Assembly: GCA_003194525.1 (NCBI GenBank)
Contig: NBIV01000198.1
Span: 62,001-126,000 of the forward strand
Length of the DNA: 64,000 nt
Direction: 5' to 3'
DNA from: Gracilariopsis chorda
Taxonomy: Eukaryota > Rhodophyta > Florideophyceae > Gracilariales > Gracilariaceae
In this document: positions 49,501-57,664 of the stretch, in pieces
How the letters are laid out: the number at the start of each line of letters is the position of its first letter
Position numbering within the stretch: the stretch's first letter is position 1
Notes under the pieces: model-generated
What the model saw: the letters and a program-made list of their open reading frames with translations, nothing else
Told to the model about the DNA's origin: nothing
The model's database searches: none
Program-made: the position numbers and the translations under genes

Positions 49501-51381
49501 CAGGCGCTGGTCCGGCGAGTAGCGTCGTGCCTTCACTCTAACCGACCGCTTGCCTGGTTCCAGGCGTACCCTCATCGGCTCGACGTCAGCTGGTGGGGAT
49601 TTTCCCAGCCGGAGCCGAAAAACCGAACGGTACTCCTTCATCATCGTGGAGAGCCTCCCCACTCCTGTGGGGCTCAGGCCATTTGATTGCGCTCGTTCGA
49701 GCATCTTGTCGAGCGCTGCGTCGAGAGCCTCAGGGGGATCATCGCCGAGATCGACGTACACGTCGCTATCTTCCAGGCGGTCGCCTCCTCCTTCTCCGCC
49801 CTCTCGATGAAAAGCACTGCCCCAATCGAACCCTCGTTCGCGGAGCATGCTCCCTATTGAGGTGGCACCACCCGCACTGGGGTCGTCGTTCTGTCCCCTG
49901 GCCTGCAACAGGCCAGGTACATCGACGCTACCACCCAGGCGGTCACGGGCAGCTGCCAGCATGACACGGTTGTCCAACCCCAAAGCAGCCAACAAATGTC
50001 GGCCGATGTAAGCATGAGCCAGCTCATCATCACTGACTAGCCAACGCACCCGACGCAGCAGGAGCTTCTCTCCATGCCTTATCCTCAACTCGATATCCGA
50101 TTGTGTCGATCGACTACAGCGAATCGGGGGGACGGACGTCGCCGCGTTGCCAAACAGCATGACTTCCTTGAGCTTCTCAACCCTTACATTCGGATCCGCC
50201 TTCATGATAGCCTTGAGCAAGGCAGATGAGATCACGTTCGTGTCCGAGCCTTGATCGGCGAGCAAGGTGCTCTCCACAGCGCCGTTGCAAAACGAAGCGC
50301 TGAACAGCGATGAATTGTCGTCCCGGTCATCGGCGCCCGAGATCGCACCGATCTTCTTACCCGACGAACTCCCACCTTCACTCTTGCGGCGCTTGTCGAA
50401 GTACTCTGCGAGATACTTCGTCTTCTCTTCATCCGAGGCCAGGTTGCAGTTACGGATGTAGTGCCGCTTACCACAGCGCGGCAGCAGACACAACGGCAGT
50501 TCTGCCGGGCGCTTCCGGCTGCCCTGCTGGGACCCACCGGTAGCCGCTTTCTCACCGTCACTCTGTCCTGATCTCGATTTGTCCTCTTTTTCGCGCCCGG
50601 GCGTGCGATTCCGCCCCCGGCGCTTCTTGCGGTGGGTGCTGGCACTGCCAGACCCCCCACCGTACACATCATCTCGATCGGAGTCGGACTGCTCAGCCCT
50701 GTAGCCCTTGGCCGACTCGTGTCGATCGATGACCTTGGCTTCCTCCGCGAGTTCTCGCATGAACTTGCCGAAGTCCTTCTCCAACTCGTCCTTGCGCAGT
50801 CGGAGCGTTAGCATCATGCGGGTCCGCAGATCGGCATGAGTGATGCGTTTCATGATATGCCGAACGGCCAACTTCGGTTGCCGCTTGACAAAATCGTCGT
50901 AGCCACAGTGACGGAGCTTCTCATTGTACTGTAAGCAAAGGCGCCACACCTGCCGCTGGAGGTTAGCGGTCTTGTCGGCGTTCGCCAGCTTCACATCTTG
51001 CAGCTCTCTCTCGATACGGGCCAGATCGTAGTCGGCGGGATCCACGCGTGCGCGCTCTTCGACGCACTGCCGCAGGTCCTCCTCGGTGATATCCTCCACT
51101 GTGTCGGCCGACACCCAGTTGGCTAACACCAGCAGCTCCAAGATTGACTTGTCGATCGAGTTGCGGTAGCTTGTGAGCGGAATCTGAACAGATTGCTCTT
51201 CGTTCTTCTCGGCGACACGACGCTCATAGATCTCCCTCGCTTCCTTGAACTGGACGAAGTTCGCGGTCGCGATGTCTTCTAGCCGAGGTGCCTCGACTGT
51301 CTCAACGATGGTCTGCTTGACGGTAGCGTTGTCATCGCGCGTTCGCGCACCAGACCCTGCTTGTCTTGTCGCAGTTGGCAT
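46570..51381 (-). CDS. Gag-Pol polyprotein with C-terminal chromodomain (1603 aa)
   Basis: A single ORF from the ATG at 51381. Gag takes about residues 1-290, helical with VQFKEAREIYERRV. The zinc knuckle CLLPRCGKRHYIRNC is near 296-310. The protease near 375 has ADQGSDTNVIS, where the usual D[S/T]G is DQG. Reverse transcriptase has FASLDFVSGYWQ and the catalytic AWLDDF near 764, with Trp in place of Tyr in YxDD. RNase H has CVFTDASEMYWSG and FTDHRNLL. Integrase has HCGTLGHRG/CLHC zinc ligands near 1150-1190 and a D,D-E core (HMDYLF, VSDQGSHF, NGTVERV). A chromodomain is near 1545-1585 (LEVLVEWAGLPDEIDFTWEP). Gag and pol are not separated by a stop or frameshift, so particle stoichiometry must be set another way, as in Tf1-type elements. 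The chromodomain should direct insertion to modified histone tails. Confidence 0.96.
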   Translation of the reverse strand: MPTATRQAGSGARTRDDNATVKQTIVETVEAPRLEDIATANFVQFKEAREIYERRVAEKNEEQSVQIPLTSYRNSIDKSILELLVLANWVSADTVEDITEEDLRQCVEERARVDPADYDLARIERELQDVKLANADKTANLQRQVWRLCLQYNEKLRHCGYDDFVKRQPKLAVRHIMKRITHADLRTRMMLTLRLRKDELEKDFGKFMRELAEEAKVIDRHESAKGYRAEQSDSDRDDVYGGGSGSASTHRKKRRGRNRTPGREKEDKSRSGQSDGEKAATGGSQQGSRKRPAELPLCLLPRCGKRHYIRNCNLASDEEKTKYLAEYFDKRRKSEGGSSSGKKIGAISGADDRDDNSSLFSASFCNGAVESTLLADQGSDTNVISSALLKAIMKADPNVRVEKLKEVMLFGNAATSVPPIRCSRSTQSDIELRIRHGEKLLLRRVRWLVSDDELAHAYIGRHLLAALGLDNRVMLAAARDRLGGSVDVPGLLQARGQNDDPSAGGATSIGSMLRERGFDWGSAFHREGGEGGGDRLEDSDVYVDLGDDPPEALDAALDKMLERAQSNGLSPTGVGRLSTMMKEYRSVFRLRLGKSPPADVEPMRVRLEPGKRSVRVKARRYSPDQRLFLDKYVDALREMGFVEDMPSAAWQAAPLLVPKHGSKARYRMAVDLRPVNAATIKEAWPMPHLDSEVSDFAGSTCFASLDFVSGYWQLPLHPDSYSACGIVTPRGVVVSKRVLPGLANATSYFQSSVEPLFASLRDSVKAWLDDFSIHAKDESTLLSKLQEFLAICRERNLFLHARKCKLFERELKWCGRIVSKDGYRMDPARLDGLKDMDAPQTAEELAQFIYCCRWMANAIPNFAARIAPLVEVLERAYAQSGRRTNRSIRRISLRSLSWGPTHDQAFADMQESLRNAVTLSHPDPEKVLCVFTDASEMYWSGVVTQTDAVQLRLPFEEQRHEPLGFLGSSFKGAEIGWTTFEKEGFAIFQTLEKMDYLFQSHVRTHVFTDHRNLLFVFAPLALEPALGRHVVSKVQRWALFLSRFAYVIEHIDGKDNVCADMLTRWTRGYRRDRSERSAVSSMLLQDSEQLIPSPDDFVWPDMDSIKKSQEAATRPDGLKLDEQEGVWKKRGRVWVPQEDKELQLKILVVSHCGTLGHRGRDATRSVLAEEWWWPTMGADVETLVRGCLHCIVTRSGDLIPRPLGSALHGSRPNEVVHMDYLFMGPGRDDKKYLLLIRDDLSSFVWLWPTTACTSEAAADALGTWFGTFGSMTWLVSDQGSHFKNQLIAELTAEVRVHHHFTTAYSPWANGTVERVCSEVLRACKALLSEWKLAPQDWPAVTECVQSVLNHAPLKRLGLRDPENSEVYRTPLEVFTGHFPVRPLLRALPVPAYSSARTEDEVRARQLVDIGKLQGALCDVHRDVEGLTSASRARKVQKHNRRTNIKEADFSVGDFVLVRTVTKGGHKLQFTWRGPRRVTAVRSDWVYEVQDLVKDKREVVHARRLHSYRADMDGRVFTPKLLEAARASETKYETAEQLRGIREKDRQLEVLVEWAGLPDEIDFTWEPLGQVFEDLPGLLEDYLHTAGQRGLKRRALRECSLGSE

Positions 51382-51425
51382 GATTTCCAGTCAACTCCAA
51401 TACCCTCGCGCGATGGAGTATATAC
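51382..51425 (-). other. 44-nt leader lacking an evident tRNA primer-binding site
   Basis: Directly after the 5' LTR the minus strand reads GTATATACTCCATCGCGCG and continues to the gag ATG. No TGG follows the LTR, so the classic complement to a tRNA CCA end is missing. GTATATAC is itself a palindrome. Priming by an internal tRNA segment or by self-folding of the transcript is possible. Confidence 0.55.
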
Positions 51426-51781
51426 TGTGACGTTGCGGGGCTGAAAGGGAATCAGGTCGAACGACCAAGGGGCAGGCAAACACAGAGTTGGTGCTGCACC
51501 GGCCGCGGGGACTTGAGGTCAGTTCTGTTGTTCCCTCTCTGGCCTGACCGGGCTCACCTTTATTAGACCTACTCACTACCGCCGCCGGCCGCCCGGCGGT
51601 ACCATGTCCTCCAATCACTGGACGCCATTGGTCCAAGTTGGCCGAACGGCTTACAGATGGGCGGGCTTCCACTACCGGAGAAACCTACCGCGCCATCCCG
51701 CTCTCGTCGTCCCGTGTCTGCCAAGCTCCCTCGACAGACCACAGCGACGGACGCAGGCGAGTAGAACTACTCAGCGTCACA
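51426..51781 (-). repeat. 5' LTR of the complete element
   Basis: 356 bp, identical to the 3' LTR except for one base. It carries the promoter. The matching AATAAA is at 51559-51564 on the minus strand. Confidence 0.95.
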
Positions 51782-53867
51782 GCGGGCCCCTTTACTGGCA
51801 GTGGTCGGAAGGCTACGTCCGCGTGCGGTCCGTTGAAAAAGAGAGACAACAAGGCACGCGGAGCGGTGTGTGTGGTGAGTCACCACACGGCAGTTATAAA
51901 TCTGTGATGAGTTGTCCTAATACAGCAGTAAGTTAACTTCCTAGTTGGCAGAGGGCCAATTGGTTTTTCTCCAACCGATGCGTGTCTGAGATTTGAGGTG
52001 TCGCATGGCTCCCCAGTAACTCTAAGCCTGCGTAATGTAGCATTTTGCGCACTCCATAATTTGGAGTCCAAATATGTGCGCAGAAATTATTGAAGTGGGT
52101 TATCGTCATTCCTTACAGGCATCCTAATTCAGGGGTTACTAGCTGTATAAACACCTCAGCTTCCTGAACCGTTTGGTTCTTCAAATCGTCATCAAGAGTG
52201 TTGGCAGAAAAATTGGTGCGGAAAATTGTACGTGGAGCGGGATGATGGTGCTCTGGCAAAGGTTTCCGTGTACTGAGCGACTCTGCGAGAGTACTTTGCT
52301 CTCTGGTGCTGTGAAGGAGCGAAAGCTCAAACAGGAGAGATATGGACACGACGCTGTCCCATAGCATATCTGATGCTTACAGTTTACTCCAGTGCGCGCG
52401 AGGAACCAAACTGTTGACCAGACGTGATTCGCAAGCGGAATGGTCATAAAAACGATTCGCAGTGGGGTATGGTGGTTATACGCTCCTCCTACGCCTGATG
52501 TAGAGAAACAAGACATCAGCATAGAATGGGAGATTGGCTCAAAGAAGTAATCGTTATAAGCGGTTGGGCGACGGGATGTGTAAATCATACTTGTGTTTCG
52601 TAGTAAGTGATGCGCTGCGCGTCAGGCTTTGTAGATACGGTTGAATGTGCTAATCGCAGTAATGTGGGGAGAGGAAGATTAGTAGGGAGTGAGACAGTGC
52701 TGCTGAGGCGGTTGCAAACATACGAAGGTATATTACTGATGTTTCCGATACAAATGAGGTGGCACAGCTGCGCAACATGCTCAAAGTGTGGCAGCTAAAC
52801 GTGGCGATAATGAGGATCTGTGCCATGGCTGTAGAAGAGTTGACGCGGAGAAGTGATTTGGAAGTGGAATATCACGCGAGATGGTGCCGCTGTATAGCGA
52901 TGGCTGCTCCACAGCGAGGAGCGAAACGAGCTCAATGAGACGGAAGCGGTTTTGAAGAAGAAGCATAAAGTTCTGCGCGTACAAGAGTAGCGGTTGCTCA
53001 GACAGGGACAAAGCACATGACATGCGACGTGGTACGGTAGCCATTGGCTAGACATACTCCGTGTAGTGTGTAGTTTGAAGTCAGATGGCGGAAGCTCACT
53101 TGGTACGTGCTGCGTTTGATTGCGGACTTGGGCGAATGTGGGCATTACACCGGACGAAGACTGAAGTGGTGTTCGTGCGGCTAGCTATGGTGCGGTGGAA
53201 CGCATCGCTCGGAGATGGAATGCATCGTTCGGACACCTGGTACGAAATGCATCGATACGGCGCAGCTATGCGATCTGTCGAATAATGGTGTTGTTCACTT
53301 CGCACTCCGTGCCGTTATACAAGTGATGCCTGCACGGTGATAGCGCCGCAAGCAACATGTCGCAGAAGGCAAGTGATACCGGCGAGAGAAGAGTGCGCTC
53401 GGGGGCAAATCCATCTACATTCTACACAGATAGATATGTACACGACGCGAGACGGAACTCGAGAGCAGAAGTTGGCGCCAACGCGCCGCTTGGAAGCGGC
53501 GCCGAGACAGAGCGCACGGCGCTGTATTACAAGCGCACCTCCGTCGAACGCCGCCATACGTGCAATTTGCATGTGGGGCGCGTGCGCACCGCCGCCCCGC
53601 ATCAAAAAAAAAAAAAAATTACAAACATTCGCAGACCATGCAAGCACACGCCTACCCTTGCAGCTAAAACGTCGCTGCCGCCTCGCTGAACGCATTAAAC
53701 CCCCCCACAGCTTCCTTGCCCCTCCACCGCCATTGCCCACCCACGTCCAACTCCACCCCAACCCCCCACTCCTCCCCCAACCCCCCCCTACCCTCTACCC
53801 CCTACTCCCTAACCCCTACTACCTCTCAAACGTCCCAAACCCCCCGCACCACCCTGAAGCCCCGAAA
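51782..53867. other. Intergenic, no gene seen; copine promoter at the right end
   Basis: Short ORFs only. The frame of the downstream copine is open from 53337, but residues before the ATG at 53868 are low-complexity Pro/His/Ser and include a 15-base A run (about 53604-53618), so they are taken as untranslated. The last 170 bases are very C-rich. Confidence 0.5.
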
Positions 53868-56090
53868 ATGTCCGCTTCTTCCTCATTCGAACTCCCCCCC
53901 GCCCAGCGCTCAAACTCCCTTTCCGAAAGCGCGGGCTCTCTCCTTCGACCCTTCTCCTCCCCCGACGAAGAGCTCGCCCGCGCCATGAAGATCTCCCTGC
54001 AACTTGAGGCCACCGCCCTACCAAACATGGACCTTCGCGGAAAGAGCGACCCTTTCGTAGTCCTCTACAAGAAGCTAGACCCCGTGAAATCCCAACAGTC
54101 CTCGGAGTGTTGGACCAAGGTCGGACAAACCGAGACTGTGTACAACAACCTTAACCCCAAGTGGAGTAACACTTTCAACTTGGAATACCACTTTGGTACC
54201 AATACCGTCCTTCGTTTCGACGTCTACGACCGCGACTCTCCACTTGACGACCTCTCCAAACACGACTACATCGGTGAGGCACGCTGTACCGTGGCCCAGG
54301 TCGTGCTTGCGGACAATCAAACCCTGCACCTGCCCATTCGACTTCCAAGCAAGGCCAGGGCAAACCGCGGCACACTCACCATTCGTGGCGAGGAGCAAAA
54401 GGGAGACCTAGGAGACGCCGTCACACTTCAGTTTTCCGCATTCAATCTGCGAAAAGCCAAACGTCCTTTTTACGTCCTCAGTCGCCAAAACCCCAGCGAC
54501 TCCTCCTTCAGCCCCGTAGTATACTCCGAGGTACACCAGAACTACGCTGCAGGCAATACTGAAAACATCTTTCGTCCCGTTAACAGGTCGCTTACCCGAC
54601 TCGTCAACGGCGACCTTGACCGACTGCTCAAAATCGAGTTCCTTAACTTTCGCCCTTGGGGTGACTATGGCACATGTGGCAGTGCTACGTTCACATTACG
54701 CACCGCCAGGCTTGCCGCGACCGACCCAATGTCGCATAAGATTGAACTCAAGAAGCAGCGGAAGAATGGCCAAGTAGTAACGGCTGGCACCTTGATTATC
54801 AAGAAGTGTGACATTTCCGCGCCATATTCGTTCATCGATTACATTCAAAGCGGCGTCGTTATCAACACCGTTATCGCCGTTGATATGTCCAGTTCGAACG
54901 GAGATCCACAACATCCTACGTCTCTGCAATACAACGACCCTGCAAATCCCAACGAATACGTCATCGCCTTGCGCGCCGTCGGAGACGTCCTAGCGGCGTA
55001 CGACACTTCAAAAACATTTCCGGCGTTCGGATTTGGGGCCGCTCTGCCTCCGCACTACGAGGAAGCCGCCCATGTATTTGCGTTAACCGGAGATATATCA
55101 CGACCGGTTTGTAACGGTGTGGAAGACGTTATCCGTTCGTACTACAACGCACTCGGTCGGGTAGCACCGTTCGAACCGTGCAAATACGGCCCCATGTTGG
55201 AGCACGTTATCAGAAGCGCAAAGGGTGAAAACGGACAAGACGGCAAGATAGTTTACACCATTTTGCTAATCGTGACGGATGGCGAGTTTTCCGACTTTGC
55301 AGATGTTGCAAATCTGATCTGCTCTGCGGCTGATTTGCCGTTATCCATCGTGATTGTTGGGGTGGGAAACTCCAGTTTTAAAATGCTGGACAAACTGGAC
55401 GGCGATTCGGAACAGCTTTGCTCCTCCGATGGAACGCCTTGTGCTCGCGATATTGTGCAGTTTGTGCCGTTTCACAAGCATCGGTATAGCACTCATCAAC
55501 TGGCTGCAGAGGTTCTTGAAGAGATTCCGGAACAGTTTCTGTCGTACATGCGCAGCAGAAGTATACGACCGAAGGATATCAAACCGGCAGGGGTGGTGCG
55601 TCGCAATTCGAAAGGGCCGTATTATCCAAACGGCAATGGACCGACTCCGCTACCGCCGGCGCTGCCGACTTCGCTGCCGACTGCGCTACCGACTTCGCTA
55701 GCGACTTCAGTAGAGACAGCAATGATGAACGTTCCAACATCGTTAGGCGCAATGAGCAACCCGTTACAATGGTCGGTTGGTGGTGGGGCTCCCTTTCAAC
55801 CACGATCCTCACGTCGGCCGTCTGTCGGGCCGTATTCATTCATACACCGAGGGTATACTCCTCAACAAAGAATGTACATGCCAGGCCAAGGTGCAGTTCC
55901 CTCTCAGGCGATGGGGACTCCGGGTACGGTGTCTCATTATTCACAATCGTATGCGCCTGGTGTTGCGCTTCATATGGCACCGTCTACATTTTCGCCCGGT
56001 GGATATCCGCCTCAAACGCCGCTTAGACAGACGGGGTCGTTTCATCATGGGTATCCATCAACAGGGTATGATCTATATCAACGGCAGTAG
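53868..56090 (+). CDS. Copine
   Basis: 740 aa from the ATG at 53868 (MSASSSFELPP). After a Ser-rich head, C2A (about 43-165) keeps the calcium ligands (MDLRGKSDPFVVLY and DVYDRDSPLDD). C2B (about 185-320) has lost them: the first loop is NLRKAKRPFYVLS and the second NFRPWGDYGTC. The copine vWA-like domain (about 330-560) has a canonical DxSxS metal site (AVDMSSSNG) and IVTDGEFSD. The C-terminal 170 residues are rich in Pro, Gly, Ser and Tyr, including repeated PTSLPTALPTSL. The domain order C2-C2-vWA is that of copines; the tail is longer than usual and probably disordered. A paralogue with a WW domain lies 24 kb away and a C2-only relative lies downstream. Confidence 0.94.
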   Translation: MSASSSFELPPAQRSNSLSESAGSLLRPFSSPDEELARAMKISLQLEATALPNMDLRGKSDPFVVLYKKLDPVKSQQSSECWTKVGQTETVYNNLNPKWSNTFNLEYHFGTNTVLRFDVYDRDSPLDDLSKHDYIGEARCTVAQVVLADNQTLHLPIRLPSKARANRGTLTIRGEEQKGDLGDAVTLQFSAFNLRKAKRPFYVLSRQNPSDSSFSPVVYSEVHQNYAAGNTENIFRPVNRSLTRLVNGDLDRLLKIEFLNFRPWGDYGTCGSATFTLRTARLAATDPMSHKIELKKQRKNGQVVTAGTLIIKKCDISAPYSFIDYIQSGVVINTVIAVDMSSSNGDPQHPTSLQYNDPANPNEYVIALRAVGDVLAAYDTSKTFPAFGFGAALPPHYEEAAHVFALTGDISRPVCNGVEDVIRSYYNALGRVAPFEPCKYGPMLEHVIRSAKGENGQDGKIVYTILLIVTDGEFSDFADVANLICSAADLPLSIVIVGVGNSSFKMLDKLDGDSEQLCSSDGTPCARDIVQFVPFHKHRYSTHQLAAEVLEEIPEQFLSYMRSRSIRPKDIKPAGVVRRNSKGPYYPNGNGPTPLPPALPTSLPTALPTSLATSVETAMMNVPTSLGAMSNPLQWSVGGGAPFQPRSSRRPSVGPYSFIHRGYTPQQRMYMPGQGAVPSQAMGTPGTVSHYSQSYAPGVALHMAPSTFSPGGYPPQTPLRQTGSFHHGYPSTGYDLYQRQ

Positions 56091-57664
56091 TGTTGATAAG
56101 TACGACGAGGAGGAGGCCAAGCTTACGATGATGGCTCTGTGTGTATATGTAAAGACGACAATATATAGCTATTCTAAACAAATGAACGTTGCAAGAATGC
56201 ACTTTGAATTATGTAGCAATTGATGAAGACAGAAAACTGTAGATAGTGATGAGGTGTGTGTGCAGTTTTTGGGGGAGAACGTGGCCTTATTGGGAGATAA
56301 AGCATCCTCAACAGTATATTTTTGGTCTCGAGAGTGAAACGAAAGGTTGATTGAAGTTTCTTCTCGATGCAAGCTGCTCTCTTGCTCTTTTTTTTTGCTC
56401 ATGTCCGTTGAGACGAGGGTTCATGTCATAAGCAACGCCGCAACAAAGCAGACACACTGGCGTGATGGACAAGCGCGATGGGGTATCCAGAAGTGTCAGC
56501 AAAAAAGAAAGGAAGACAGCGCTGGGGAGCACTTTTGGCCGGTGGAGGCTCCGCCTGCTGGAACAGATTACAGAAGCGGTGTGGCAGGTGCGTCGCAGCT
56601 TTGGCATACAAGGGTAAGGGATAAAGACTCTTTTTTTCTGGTGACAAGTTCAGTTTAGAGGGTGGGTTTTGTTAGCTGGGGGGCGGGTGGTTTGCGTTGA
56701 AGAGGTGTGCAATGGAAGACGATTGGCGGACGGCGGGGTATTGTTGTGCTGCTGTCGGCGCAGTTGAAGAGTGAGGTTTTATTGCAACCGGACAGACAAG
56801 CGCGGCGTTGAGATGGTTAGCTTCCATTGCAGAGGGTAAACCGCAGATTAGCAAATTAAATTATCGTGCTATGAGCGACGGTTAAGACGCGTGGTTGGAG
56901 TGGGCGCTGCGGAGCGACCAATCACACACTGGCGATTAACACTTAATGCCAGCTGGATACAATGAATTATTATTGTGCGAAGGTTGGCTTGCATCTGCGA
57001 GATATCATACGGCTCCGCCACTGACGATTCACAGCGCCGAGTGGTGTCGTGCTCGGCAAGAAGCAATCCTAACCCTTTACAAGGGTACATCGCTAACCCT
57101 TCAACCCTTCTAATCTGTGACCGTGGGCAACTGTTTGAAGCGTAGACGTAAATGTTCACCTAACTCCAGCCTCATACGAACGGTAGATGCAACTTGACCC
57201 CTTTGCAAAAAATGCACCAGATGCTTCAACAAGCGCGCCGCCTCGCCGCGCTCTTGCAAGCAAGATTCATATACGCAATAGCCGCTTGTTAGCACTGCTT
57301 AGAGGCTGTTTAAACCCCTCGCAAGCATCGCGCCGAACGGAGACAGCAGCTTGCGACGTTTACAACTTCACGCTGCAACACAAACGCCGAGAGCGCACCG
57401 TTGCTAGTGCCGATCGCACACATTCAACTCTCGTGAGTGGCCGACCCGTGTGCCGCAAAAAAATACATCTTCTCACACACCTCGCACATCACCCGCCGCA
57501 TCAGCCACGCGTCGCCCTTCACCAGCAACGCGCGTGCCACGCGCCGCAAAATAACAGACGCGCTGCCCGAGCTAGTCCTACATTATCTATAAAGCGTACG
57601 TTCTCGCCGCGCGCCCCAAGTTCTGCGCGCAACCTCTGCGCCGCGGCCAACAAGTTGAAGCGCG
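56091..57664. other. Intergenic between copine and C2-only gene
   Basis: No gene is accepted. Two TAACCCTT octamers at 57070-57077 and 57094-57101 lie in a short AACCCTT-rich patch. A 228-codon ORF at 57187-57873 overlaps the start of the next gene in another frame and is Arg/His/Ala-rich without domains. Confidence 0.45.

Larger units (their letters stand above)
46176..51781 (-). mobile_element. Complete chromodomain-type Ty3/gypsy retrotransposon, very recent insertion
   Basis: Two 356-bp LTRs flank one unbroken gag-pol ORF read on the minus strand. By eye the LTRs differ at a single base (near 46417 versus 51667). Each begins TGTGACG and ends CGTCACA. A 4-bp GCGG is present on both outer sides (46172-46175 and 51782-51785), the likely target-site duplication. 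The leader between 5' LTR and ATG is only 44 nt. Near-identical LTRs and an intact ORF indicate an insertion young enough that the copy may still be active. Confidence 0.97.

Noticed and set aside
53337-53867. N-terminal extension of the second copine (177 residues)
   Set aside because: Low-complexity, includes translation of a 15-base A run, and lies upstream of a good ATG just before the C2 domain; taken as 5' untranslated.
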